Source: Alphaproteobacteria bacterium (GTDB lineage Bacteria; Pseudomonadota; Alphaproteobacteria; Caulobacterales; Maricaulaceae). Taken from it: a stretch of DNA of 64,000 nt. Location: the NCBI GenBank assembly GCA_024742735.1, contig JANSXV010000001.1:930001-994000 (forward strand), in the 5' to 3' direction. The translations under genes were made by a program, and so were the position numbers. The notes under the pieces were generated by a model. That model searched no databases, had not been told where the DNA came from, and worked only from the letters and a program-made list of their open reading frames with translations. Positions 44,498 through 51,586 of the stretch are shown piece by piece (within the stretch, counting starts at the first letter, position 1; each line of letters opens with the position of its first letter).

Positions 44498-44559
44498 GGC
44501 GGGACTCCCTTTTGAGTGATCTGCCTAGGAAAGGCCTCCATCGCCGCCTGTGTCCAGCG

Positions 44560-45180
44560 CTAAATCCGCACCTCGATCAATGGAACCGCGCCGATATCGC
44601 CCGCCCTGAACCCTTCTGCGGTGACCTCCAGCCGGTCAGCGTCGAAGCGCGCGGGGGTATCGAAGCGAAAGCCGGCCGTAACGCTTGCGCCGTTCGCAGC
44701 CGGCGCACCCAAAGCGATGATCCCGCCGTCCTGCACTGTGAAGGCCGCCGGGACGCCGTCAACGGCGACGAGAACCGAAGCCTCCACCGGATGGGTGATC
44801 GCCCGCGTCCACGCCGTTTCGCCGGTCCCGTAAGTCTTGGTCAGCTGAAACTCGGTGTGCGCGCCGTCCCCCTGCCCCAGCAGCTGGTCGGTCGCGGACG
44901 GTTCGGCGGAGGGCGCGCAGCTCTTGTGATCCAGCGGATCGGCGAAGCGGAAGGCGTGCAGCCGTCCGCGCCGCGCCTCGAAGAACGCGAGCAGCAGAGC
45001 CACATCATCAAGGCTGCGCACGCCCGGCGCGGCGTCCCAGCGCCGCCGGCTGCCCGCCCAGACCGCATTGCGCTCCTCCCGGCCAGAGACCAGCGGCGTG
45101 ATCTCGGTGCGCCGCTCCGGCCCGCCTCGGGCGGCGAGCCCGATGGACAGGGGAAAGCGCACATCATGAAACGCGCTCAT
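44560..45180 (-). CDS. GTA g12: distal tail protein (DUF2460)
   Basis: 206 aa, the usual length. Family opening HDVRFPLSIGLAARGGPERRTEI, SGREERNAVWAGSRRRWDAAPGVRSL, and FFEARRGRLHAFRFADPLDHKS, a highly conserved DUF2460 signature. In RcGTA this protein forms the ring joining tail tube and hub. Its ATG overlaps the g11 stop (ATGA). Confidence 0.93.
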   Translation of the reverse strand: MSAFHDVRFPLSIGLAARGGPERRTEITPLVSGREERNAVWAGSRRRWDAAPGVRSLDDVALLLAFFEARRGRLHAFRFADPLDHKSCAPSAEPSATDQLLGQGDGAHTEFQLTKTYGTGETAWTRAITHPVEASVLVAVDGVPAAFTVQDGGIIALGAPAANGASVTAGFRFDTPARFDADRLEVTAEGFRAGDIGAVPLIEVRI

Positions 45181-45716
45181 AGCATCCGGCTCCCTCGGGT
45201 GACAGCTCTGGCGACCGCCGCTGCGATCTGGCGCTCGGACCGGCGGACCGCGTCAGCGGTCTCCGGCCCGGCGTTGATGGTGATATGGATGGGGGTCGCG
45301 GCCTGAGGCTGAACCGAGCCGGACGTGGCCGGCGTGAACACTTCAGGGCCCCGCTCGCCGACCAGATAGCGCTCGCCCGCCAGAACCGGTCCGCCCTCGG
45401 CGCGCTGACCCAGAACTGACCCCAGCGCATCAGCCAGGCCCTTGCCCGCCTGCGCCGTCCAGTCGGCGACGGGACCGTCGAAGACCCGGTCGATGGCCAG
45501 CGCGGCGAGATCCTGGGCGATGGCCTCGGCCATGGCGCGAAAGCTGAATTCGCCGGACCGCGCGGCGTCTTCCAGCGCATCCGAAATGGCCTCTCCGGCC
45601 TCCTCGAATGCGGCCTGAAGCAGCGAGGCGGCCTCTTCGCCCTCCTTCGCCAGCTGGCGCACAGCGGCTGCGGCTTCCGCCGCGTCCATGCGCTGCTTGA
45701 TCGGATCATCGGTCAT
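45177..45716 (-). CDS. GTA g11: short tail tape-measure protein
   Basis: 179 aa from the ATG at 45716 (MTDDPIKQRMDAAEAAAAVRQLA). Helical N-terminus, then the phage tail segment SFRAMAEAIAQDLAALAIDRVF and the characteristic GGPVLAGERYLVGERGPEVFTPATSG. The short length fits the short GTA tail. The overlapping 181-aa track frame (45164-45709) is a shadow. Start overlaps g10.1 by 11 bp. Confidence 0.85.
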   Translation of the reverse strand: MTDDPIKQRMDAAEAAAAVRQLAKEGEEAASLLQAAFEEAGEAISDALEDAARSGEFSFRAMAEAIAQDLAALAIDRVFDGPVADWTAQAGKGLADALGSVLGQRAEGGPVLAGERYLVGERGPEVFTPATSGSVQPQAATPIHITINAGPETADAVRRSERQIAAAVARAVTRGSRML

Positions 45717-45912
45717 GGCGGTCTCCAGATCGAGTGAGGTCAGGATGAGCGGCCAGCAAATCGTCAAGATCGCCCCGCGAAAGCGGTGCACTCCACGGCT
45801 CCGGCGCCGTCAGCGCGCGCCACTCGGCGAGGGTCAGCGCCCAGAAATCGTCCGGTCTGAGCCCCAGCCCGCGCACGGCGAAGCGCAAACGCTCCGCCCA
45901 GGCCGGGCTCAT
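45706..45912 (-). CDS. GTA g10.1: small phage tail assembly chaperone-like protein
   Basis: 68 aa. WAERLRFAVRGLGLRPDDFWALTLAEWRAL matches the small tail-assembly-chaperone family, where the RLRFA..LGL.P.EFW.LTP.E pattern is diagnostic. Overlaps g10 by 4 bp and g11 by 11 bp; this tight packing is normal for tail chaperone genes preceding the tape measure. Confidence 0.82.
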   Translation of the reverse strand: MSPAWAERLRFAVRGLGLRPDDFWALTLAEWRALTAPEPWSAPLSRGDLDDLLAAHPDLTRSGDRHDR

Positions 45913-46196
45913 GCCAGATTCGCCTTCAGGCAGGCTGCGACGGCGCGGGCCGCGCTTGCGGGTTCTGCGTCAGCGGCGAGCCGCTCCGGCGCCTGCGCGC
46001 CGCCCGCCCGAAGCATCGCAGTCAGCACGCCGTGCAGATCCCGCGCCCGCATCGCTTTCAGGCGCGCGGCAAGGGCTGCGGGATCCTCTGCGCCCAGCGC
46101 GCGTTCGATCTCGGCGAGCGCGCCCAATGTGAAGCGCAGGGCGTGAGGCGCGCCGCCAATCTCGACGACGGTCTCGCCGCGTTCAGGATTAAACAT
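45909..46196 (-). CDS. GTA g10 family protein
   Basis: 95 aa: MFNPERGETVVEIGGAPHALRFTLGALAEIERALGAEDPAAL, the standard opening of the GTA gp10 family, followed by helical AVAACLKANLA. Likely works with g10.1 in tail assembly. Between its start and g9 lies a 249-bp gap holding an opposite-strand lipoprotein gene. Confidence 0.87.
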   Translation of the reverse strand: MFNPERGETVVEIGGAPHALRFTLGALAEIERALGAEDPAALAARLKAMRARDLHGVLTAMLRAGGAQAPERLAADAEPASAARAVAACLKANLA

Positions 46197-46275
46197 GGGT
46201 CATCATTCCCGGTTCGGCTTTACCGGCGCCGCGCACCGGCGATGATGGGGCCAACATCCGCAACGGAGATTGGTC

Positions 46276-46449
46276 ATGCGAAGGTTTCTGCTTGGATTGC
46301 TCGCCGCTCTGCCGCTCGCCGGCTGCGCCGGCTTCTTCCAGAACGTCTATGACGAGCAGGCCGAGGCGGAGTGCGAAGAGATCGTCGACGTGGACGCGCG
46401 CCGCGCCTGCCTCAACGCCCTGGCCGACGAGCAGCTCGCGCGCGACTAG
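46276..46449 (+). CDS. Inserted 57-aa lipoprotein gene on the opposite strand (not in ORF track)
   Basis: ATG at 46276 with ACGGAGA about 8 nt upstream. The frame gives MRRFLLGLLAALPLAGCAGF, a clean lipoprotein signal with lipobox LAGC, then a short acidic mature peptide with two more cysteines (AECEEIVDVDARRACLNALADEQLARD). It fills the g10-g9 gap and ends 3 bp into the g9 stop region. Not an RcGTA component. Resembles small envelope lipoproteins of unknown role. Confidence 0.65.
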   Translation: MRRFLLGLLAALPLAGCAGFFQNVYDEQAEAECEEIVDVDARRACLNALADEQLARD

Positions 46450-46865
46450 GCGCTCGGGCTGAAGCTCACCGCCCCGGCCGAAGCCAGCGAGATCGAATAG
46501 GCCGCCTCCCCGTCATGGCGGCCGGAATACTCCAGCGCAGTGACCAGGAACGGGCCTTCCAGCGTTCCGAAATCGGGGATGACCAGCCGCCAGTCGCGCC
46601 GGGCCTGATCGAAGAACACGCTGCGCACGGTCTCGTCGGCGGCGGCGTCCACGAAGATCCCCGACCCCGTCACCGCGACCGAGCGCACGCCCGCGCCCTC
46701 GATCAGTTCGCGCCAGCGGCCCGGACTGTCGGCGTGCGTGACGTCCACCGTACGGGCATTGAGAGAGATCGATTTCGCCCGCAGTCCCGCCATGGCGGCG
46801 AAAGTCTGGGGCTCCACACCGTCGCCGATGGCGATCAGCACGTCCTTGCCGGCTTGAGCGGCCAT
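46446..46865 (-). CDS. GTA g9: major tail (tube) protein, TP901-1 family
   Basis: 139 aa. KDVLIAIGDGVEPQTFAAMAGLRAKSISLNARTVDVTHADSPGRWRELIEGAGVRSVAVTGSGIF is the tail-tube family pattern, ending with TALEYSGRHDGEAAYSISLASAGAVSF. It has GGAGACCTGAC before the ATG. The gene follows a terminator (46892-46919), so its own promoter or read-through is needed. Confidence 0.92.
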   Translation of the reverse strand: MAAQAGKDVLIAIGDGVEPQTFAAMAGLRAKSISLNARTVDVTHADSPGRWRELIEGAGVRSVAVTGSGIFVDAAADETVRSVFFDQARRDWRLVIPDFGTLEGPFLVTALEYSGRHDGEAAYSISLASAGAVSFSPSA

Positions 46866-46891
46866 GTCAGGTCTCCTTGGGTTTCAGGCAA

Positions 46892-46919
46892 GAAAAAAGC
46901 CGCCCGGCGAGGGGCGGCT
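46892..46919 (-). terminator. Rho-independent terminator between the DUF4760-like gene and g9
   Basis: On the minus strand AGCCGCCC-CTCGCC-GGGCGGCT is an 8-bp perfect stem followed by TTTTTC. It closes the inserted gene at 46949 and stands 27 bp before the g9 start. Confidence 0.85.
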
Positions 46920-46948
46920 GAATCATGGTCTGGGACGGGGTCAGACAG

Positions 46949-47518
46949 CTAGATGTCGGGCCGTTCGTCGTGATTGGCCCAACGCTTCACGTAGGTTTCG
47001 TACTCTACGTAGAGCTTGGGCGCGCCGTCCCGCTCGCGCTTTTCGCGCACGTAGGCGGCGAAGTCCGTCCAGTCCAGCACATAGCTGCGCCGCCACCAAT
47101 CCTTGATGATCTGTTCCTCAAGGGCGGATTGCTTCATGCCGATCGCCGTCGCCTCGTAGTAATTGAACACCTTCTTGACGACGTCTTCCGCATTCAACGC
47201 GCGTTGGTGATGGTCAATCACCTTGCCCTCGACCTGCTTCAGCCCGAAGGCGCCCTCATGACCGTCGCGGAGTTCGGAGCGGACGCGCCGGAACTCCTCG
47301 AACATCTGAATGACGTCGTGGTCACGGGTCTGCTTGGCGATGTGGTGGAAGGAGTTGTTCGTCTTTTCGCGGCGCTGGGCGTCCCGATAGGTCACGTAGG
47401 CGATCAGCGTGGCGCCGATGATCACGCAGAGCTGAACCCCGTTAAGGAGCAGGGCCCAGTTGAACGGCGCTGCGGCAGCTGCAGCAGCCAGCAGGAACAC
47501 GCTCCCCGTGCTTTCCAA
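46949..47518 (-). CDS. Inserted gene between g9 and g8: membrane-anchored DUF4760-like protein
   Basis: 189 aa from a TTG at 47518 that has TAGGAGA 8 nt upstream; the track GTG start at 47536 would place this ribosome site inside the gene. One N-terminal span (LLNGVQLCVIIGATLIAYVTY), then a soluble helical domain: HDVIQMFEEFRRVRSELRDG, VVKKVFNYYEATAIGMKQSALEEQIIKDWWRRSY and a closing ETYVKRWAN. This resembles DUF4760 proteins, of unknown function. Codon use is less GC-biased than in the flanking GTA genes, suggesting later arrival. Bracketed by two same-strand terminators. Confidence 0.65.
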   Translation of the reverse strand: MESTGSVFLLAAAAAAAPFNWALLLNGVQLCVIIGATLIAYVTYRDAQRREKTNNSFHHIAKQTRDHDVIQMFEEFRRVRSELRDGHEGAFGLKQVEGKVIDHHQRALNAEDVVKKVFNYYEATAIGMKQSALEEQIIKDWWRRSYVLDWTDFAAYVREKRERDGAPKLYVEYETYVKRWANHDERPDI

Positions 47519-47556
47519 GACAATATCTCCTAACACAAGATTTTCCCACCAGGCAC

Positions 47557-47577
47557 AAAAAAACCGGCTTTCGCCGG
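47557..47577 (-). terminator. Rho-independent terminator inside the GTA cluster, upstream of the DUF4760-like gene
   Basis: On the minus strand CCGGC-GAAA-GCCGG followed by seven T is a compact, strong terminator. It lies between g8 and the DUF4760-like gene, so transcripts from g1-g8 should end here. The nearest ORF it could serve is the 20-codon frame at 47602-47664. Confidence 0.88.
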
Positions 47578-47601
47578 ATTCTTTGTCGCGTTGGTCCGAG
47601 T

Positions 47602-47664
47602 CTAACGGCTCGTACCCTCAATCGAAGTCGCGAACCCCGAGCGGCTTGTTCCCTCAATGGTCAT
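47602..47664 (-). CDS. Possible 20-aa mini-gene with internal repeat
   Basis: ATG at 47664 is preceded by GAGAGGG (5-nt spacing) and opens 20 codons whose peptide contains IEGTSR twice. The DNA repeats ATTGAGGGWACRAGCCG twice, 36 bp apart (15 of 17 identical). A stop at 47602 is followed 24 bp later by a strong terminator. Layout of ribosome site, short ORF and terminator is that of a small gene, but length makes it uncertain. The rest of 47537-47874 is relatively AT-rich and I see no other gene in it. Confidence 0.35.
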   Translation of the reverse strand: MTIEGTSRSGFATSIEGTSR

Positions 47665-47874
47665 GTCTACCCTCTCTTTCTAACACCCTACTAGGCGATT
47701 CTCATCAACGAAGACAAGAACCCAGCCGAACACCGTCCACAAGCACCGAACCGCGTAAATATAGCGTTACGATGCTGAAATCACGTCGCAAATGTGTTCT
47801 TGAACGAGGCGTTTGCGAACGCACGGCCCTCGTATTGGCCTTCTATATACGGGCTCGCCTATGCAATTGCAATC

Positions 47875-48285
47875 CTAGAGCATTTCGACCAACGCCCTAG
47901 CCCGCACCACCGCGTGCAATGTCCTCCCATCCGCGCCCGTGAACAGGTCGGTGTAGACGACCCGGCACAGGATGCAGGCGTAGGGGGCGGGAAGCGTCAG
48001 ATCGGCCTGGTGGAGCGCCGCGCGCACGGCGGCGGCGGCGTCTTTTACGGCGTCCCTGTCATCGCGCCGTCCCCACAGATGCAAGGTCAGGCGATGGTCG
48101 ACGAGCTCAGTCCCCGAGCCGTCAGCCGGCTCGGTTTCACCCCGCCCGGTGGAGAGGAAGGGAAAGCGCGCGCCGTTCGGGGCGATGGCGTAGACACGCG
48201 CCGGGTCGCCGAGCGCAGCCTTGACAGCCGGATCGCCCTTCAGGCGATCAAGCGCAGCGGTCTGAAAGGCGGTCTCCGGGCTCAC
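47875..48285 (-). CDS. GTA g8: tail terminator protein (DUF3168)
   Basis: 136 aa: ETAFQTAALDRLKGDPAVKAALGDPARVYA, FPFLSTGRGETEPAD, LTLHLWGRRDDRDAVKDAAAAVRAAL, and the family C-terminus TDLFTGADGRTLHAVVRARALVE. Caps the tail tube and joins it to the head in RcGTA. Its start overlaps the g6 stop by 4 bp, which leaves no space for g7. Confidence 0.92.
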   Translation of the reverse strand: MSPETAFQTAALDRLKGDPAVKAALGDPARVYAIAPNGARFPFLSTGRGETEPADGSGTELVDHRLTLHLWGRRDDRDAVKDAAAAVRAALHQADLTLPAPYACILCRVVYTDLFTGADGRTLHAVVRARALVEML

Positions 48286-48878
48286 AGCCGCACCCTCCGC
48301 CAGGGGCGCAGAAGGGCGTCCACGGCATCGGGCAGGCCGCCCTCGCCGCGCCGGGCGCTCTCGGCGCGTTCGACATTGGAATAGGCGTCCGCGACCAGGC
48401 GCAGGATCGCCTCGCGCAGCGGCGCGGGCACGTCATCGCCCGTCCCGCCGAAGCCTGCGGTGAAGTCGACCTCGATCCCGCCGGCGGCCCGTTCGGGCTG
48501 CGGCAGGTTGAACGGCAGGACGGCGATGAGCCGCCCCGGCTCGCCGGGCTCGGCGCGATACTCTGCCGGGTCAATGGCGGTCGAAGCGCCCTCGGCGTCG
48601 TACGTGCGAACCGCCTGCACGCTGATCAGCGGCCGAACCGGCAGGCTGACCGCCTGACCACACGCCGACAGCCGCCGGGACGGCCACGCGTCCAGCGTCC
48701 AGCGCCAGCTCTGGGTGATCAGCGCCAGGCCGGTCTCGGACTCAACCCTTGCGCGGGCGCTTGCCAGAAGCTCCCCGATCAGGGAGTCTTCCTCGGCGTG
48801 ACCGGCGCGCAGCCAGGCCTTGGCGTCAGACAGGCTGACGGGCTCCGCGGCGGGCGGCGCCGTGAGGGAAAGAGGCAT
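48282..48878 (-). CDS. GTA g6: head-tail adaptor protein
   Basis: 198 aa from the ATG at 48878 (MPLSLTAPPAAEPVSLSDAKAWLRAGHAEEDSLIGELLASARARVESETGLALI), the standard gp6-like connector opening. TLDAWPSRR and LPVRPLISVQAVRTYDAEG follow, and the end is LPDAVDALLRPWRRVRL. GGAG lies 6 nt upstream. The 328-aa track frame extends through the antisense membrane-protein gene and is rejected. In RcGTA the next gene is g7; here it is g8. Confidence 0.9.
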   Translation of the reverse strand: MPLSLTAPPAAEPVSLSDAKAWLRAGHAEEDSLIGELLASARARVESETGLALITQSWRWTLDAWPSRRLSACGQAVSLPVRPLISVQAVRTYDAEGASTAIDPAEYRAEPGEPGRLIAVLPFNLPQPERAAGGIEVDFTAGFGGTGDDVPAPLREAILRLVADAYSNVERAESARRGEGGLPDAVDALLRPWRRVRL

Positions 48879-48881
48879 TTG

Positions 48882-49427
48882 ATGCTCCAGTGGGTGAAAA
48901 GCGTCTTCGGCGCGATGGTCGCCGCCTACGCGGCATTCCTCAGCCGCCCGTGGGTGCAAGGTGTTCGTGTATCGCTCATAGTCGCCTGGGCGATCGCCAT
49001 GGGATGGGGTTGGATGACGGCCCTCGATCTCGCGGTCGAACGACCATTGGGGCTCGTCCCTGATGGGGTCGACTCGATCGAGGCGCTGTTGAGATCGTCC
49101 AAGATCGAGTTCGACCAGAACCTGCTGCGGGGCATTTTCTTGATCGCTATTACGCGACCTTTCACCCATAACAATGTCGCCGCGCGCATCCTCTGGCTCA
49201 CGCCGTTTCTGTTCCTGTTTGGAGCATGGCTTTCGAGCGCCGCAGCTCCATCCTCTTGGACGGATCAATCCAGCGAAGGACTTCAGGCGACGTTTGATCT
49301 AATCACCCTTGTCATGGTCGCAGCCTCAACATGCTTCTGGATCGCGGCAACAAAGAGCGCTTGGAAGGCGCGAGATGAGGCGCCGCCGGCAACGGCGGCG
49401 ACCGGGGCGGCGCCTCATCCGGAATAG
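48882..49427 (+). CDS. Inserted gene between g6 and g5, opposite strand: multi-span membrane protein of unknown function
   Basis: 181 aa from the ATG at 48882 with AAGAGG upstream; the longer track start runs back into g6. About four hydrophobic segments: VSLIVAWAIAMGWGWM, LLRGIFLIAI, ILWLTPFLFLFGAWLSS and FDLITLVMVAASTCFWIAA, with a charged loop and an Ala/Pro tail. No family recognised. Less GC-biased codon use than neighbours. Its start codon is 3 bp from the g6 start codon on the other strand, so each ribosome site lies inside the other gene. Not an RcGTA gene. Confidence 0.72.
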   Translation: MLQWVKSVFGAMVAAYAAFLSRPWVQGVRVSLIVAWAIAMGWGWMTALDLAVERPLGLVPDGVDSIEALLRSSKIEFDQNLLRGIFLIAITRPFTHNNVAARILWLTPFLFLFGAWLSSAAAPSSWTDQSSEGLQATFDLITLVMVAASTCFWIAATKSAWKARDEAPPATAATGAAPHPE

Positions 49428-49439
49428 AGAAGCCGCGCC

Positions 49440-50663
49440 CTAGCTCACGCCGAACTTCAACAGCTTGATGGCGTTGAAATCCTGCACCCCGCCGCCGACG
49501 CGGCGGGTGGTGTAGAACAGCACGTAGGGCTTGGCCGAATAGGGATCGCGCAGGACCTGAACGCCCTGGCGGTCCACGATCAGATAGCCCCGCTCGAAAT
49601 CACCGAAGGCGATGGAGAAGCTGTCCGAACCGATCGCCGGCATGGCCTCGCTCTCGGTCACCGGGTAGCCGAGAAGGCTGGCGGATTGACCGGCAGCGGC
49701 GCTGGGCTGCCAGATATAGTTGCCGTCCGCATCCTTGAACTTGCGCACCGCCGAGACGGTCGCCTTGCTCATCACGAACCGGCCATTGGCCCGGTAGCCG
49801 GCCCTGGGCGCATAGATCAGATCGATCAGCGCATCGGTGGGGTCAGACGCCGGGAAGTCGCCGTCCACGCCCGTGGCCAGATAGCCGATCTCCTCCCAGG
49901 CCGCCGAAGCGTCGGCGGTCTTGGTGTAGGACAGGAAGCCCTTGGGCTGGTTGGTCCCGGAGCCGGAGACGAAGGCGGTCCCTTCAGCCTCGGCGAAGAC
50001 GTCGCGGACCTCCTCGGCCAGCCAGCGCTCCATATCCACCATCGCATCATCCAGAATGGCCGGCGTGGCGGCGGGCATGGCGTAGAGTTCCGCCGCCGGG
50101 AACTCCAGAAGATCCAGGGTGGAGGTGTCGGTCTGAGGCCGGTTGGCGGTCTCCGCCACCCAGCCCGAGGTCGTCCCGCCCAGGCTCACCGGCTTGCGGA
50201 AGGTGTGGGCGCTGGTCTGCTTCACCGTGGCGATCTGGCGGATCGGGCTGACCTCGCGCACCAGGCGCTCGATCAGGGCTTCGGTCTCCGGCGGGGCCAC
50301 ATGGCCGCCGTCACCGGCTGTACCGACAGACAGGGCCTTGCCCTCCACCAGCCGGGCCGCTTCACCGGTGCGCAGAAAGCCTGACCAGGCCTCGCGCCCG
50401 GCGCTTTTCTCCTCAGAGGCTCCGCCGAGGGTCGGGCGGGATGCTTCGCGGGCCAGGCGATCAAGCTTGCCCTGGGCTTCGTTCAGCGCCGTGTCGATGC
50501 GCCCGACCTTCTCCTCCAGCAGGGGATCGGCGGCGCGCTTGGATTCGATCTCGTCGAGGCGCTTGTCGTTGGCGTCCTTGAAGCTTTCAAAGGCCGCCAG
50601 CAATTCATGCATGGCCGCCCGCGCCTCGGCGCCAGGCGCGGCCATCTTGGTCTCCCGGGTCAT
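49440..50663 (-). CDS. GTA g5: HK97-fold major capsid protein
   Basis: 407 aa. N-terminal scaffold-like coiled region (AAFESFKDANDKRLDEIESKRAADPLLEEKVGRIDTAL), presumably cleaved by g4, then the capsid body: GGHVAPPETEALIERLVREVSPIRQIATV, FRKPVSLGGTTSGWVAET, MERWLAEEVRDVFAEAEGTAFVSGSGTNQPKGFL, and a C-terminus ending FNAIKLLKFG. AAGGATCCCC precedes the ATG. All typical for the GTA head. Confidence 0.95.
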   Translation of the reverse strand: MTRETKMAAPGAEARAAMHELLAAFESFKDANDKRLDEIESKRAADPLLEEKVGRIDTALNEAQGKLDRLAREASRPTLGGASEEKSAGREAWSGFLRTGEAARLVEGKALSVGTAGDGGHVAPPETEALIERLVREVSPIRQIATVKQTSAHTFRKPVSLGGTTSGWVAETANRPQTDTSTLDLLEFPAAELYAMPAATPAILDDAMVDMERWLAEEVRDVFAEAEGTAFVSGSGTNQPKGFLSYTKTADASAAWEEIGYLATGVDGDFPASDPTDALIDLIYAPRAGYRANGRFVMSKATVSAVRKFKDADGNYIWQPSAAAGQSASLLGYPVTESEAMPAIGSDSFSIAFGDFERGYLIVDRQGVQVLRDPYSAKPYVLFYTTRRVGGGVQDFNAIKLLKFGVS

Positions 50664-50699
50664 GGGGATCCTTTCGGTTGGGGTGAAGGAAGGGGCGCG

Positions 50700-51164
50700 T
50701 CAGGCCGCGCTCAGCGCGGGTTCAGCCACAGGCGCGGACACGCTCAGGCGCGCCTGGGACAGCATGGGGAAGGTCACGATGGAGACCTCCCACAGATCCA
50801 GTTCAAGAAGGTCGCGCCCTCCGCCGGGACGGGGCGCGGACCGCACGGTGCGAAACCCGATGGAGAGTCCGTCGACCGCACCCTCGCGCACCAGGCCCAG
50901 CGCCGCGCGGCCCCGTGGCGCGTCGGACAACAGCCGTCCGCGCACATACAGGCCCCGGCCGTCCTCGCGGATCTCCTCCCACACGCCCACCGGCTCGGCG
51001 GCGTCATGCTGGAATAGCATGCGCACGCCGCGCGGGCCCTTGGCTTTGAGAGACCTGAGAAACGCGCCGGACCGCACGATGTCGCGGCCATGATCCTCGA
51101 TATCGAACAGGCTGGCGTAGCCGGCCACCTCGAGCATCCCGCCCGAGCCGTTTCGCACCGTCAT
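50700..51164 (-). CDS. GTA g4: HK97-type prohead protease
   Basis: 154 aa from the ATG at 51164 (MTVRNGSGGMLEVAGYASLFDIEDHGRDIVRSGAF). Catalytic His in MLFQHDAAEPVGVWEEI and Ser in AVDGLSIGFRTV, then LLELDLWEVSIVTFPM, which fit the S78 protease family. Cleaves the capsid scaffold. The 181-aa track frame adds upstream repeat DNA and is rejected. Confidence 0.92.
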   Translation of the reverse strand: MTVRNGSGGMLEVAGYASLFDIEDHGRDIVRSGAFLRSLKAKGPRGVRMLFQHDAAEPVGVWEEIREDGRGLYVRGRLLSDAPRGRAALGLVREGAVDGLSIGFRTVRSAPRPGGGRDLLELDLWEVSIVTFPMLSQARLSVSAPVAEPALSAA

Positions 51165-51198
51165 GGGCGAGCTCCATACTCGTTGAAAAGCAGATGAA

Positions 51199-51293
51199 TT
51201 CCCGGCCGAGCGCGAAGCGCGACGAGCCGGGACCTGTGGGATCACAGGCCAGGAGGTCCCGGCTCGGCGCGGCTGACGCCGCCTGGCCGGAAG
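51199..51293. repeat. 95-bp palindromic element between g4 and g3.5
   Basis: The outer arms TTCCCGGCC/GGCCGGAA and the inner arms GAGCCGGGACCT/AGGTCCCGGCTC are inverted relative to each other, with small hairpins in each half (GCGCGAAGCGC, GCGGCTGACGCCGC). It could fold into a long cruciform. A different family from the CCCTCTCC repeats nearby. It looks like a dispersed intergenic palindrome rather than a terminator, since no T run follows. Confidence 0.65.
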
Positions 51294-51313
51294 TTCAAGA
51301 CGCTTAGAGCCCG

Positions 51314-51586
51314 CTAAGGCTCCTCATCCAGCTTGCGCTCGATCCGATCGAGGCTGGCACGGACGTTCACCGCATGGGCCTCAAGCCGCGCCAGGCGCTC
51401 ATTGACCGGCGCCGTGTCAGCCACCTGATCGTCGAGCCGTCGCTCCATCTGCTCCATGCGCTCACCGGCGGCCCCGGCCCAGATCAGCGCGCCGCCGGTC
51501 TGCAGGGCGAGGGTGACGATGACGCCCAGCGTCAGCGTCCGCTCGATCCTGAAGGGCGACGGGGCGGCGTAGGATCCCGCACTCAT
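51314..51586 (-). CDS. GTA g3.5-like small membrane/coiled-coil protein
   Basis: 90 aa. Central hydrophobic span (TLGVIVTLALQTGGALIWAGAA, about residues 18-39) followed by a charged coiled coil (RMEQMERRLDDQV, RLARLEAHAVNVRASLDRIERKL). Size, position after the portal gene and topology match g3.5 of RcGTA, whose role is not well defined. Overlaps g3 by 4 bp. Confidence 0.78.
   Translation of the reverse strand: MSAGSYAAPSPFRIERTLTLGVIVTLALQTGGALIWAGAAGERMEQMERRLDDQVADTAPVNERLARLEAHAVNVRASLDRIERKLDEEP

Noticed and set aside
45164-45709. 181-aa minus-strand ORF overlapping g11
   Set aside because: Ser/Arg/Pro-rich shadow; the frame 45177-45716 has the tape-measure motifs and proper gene overlaps.
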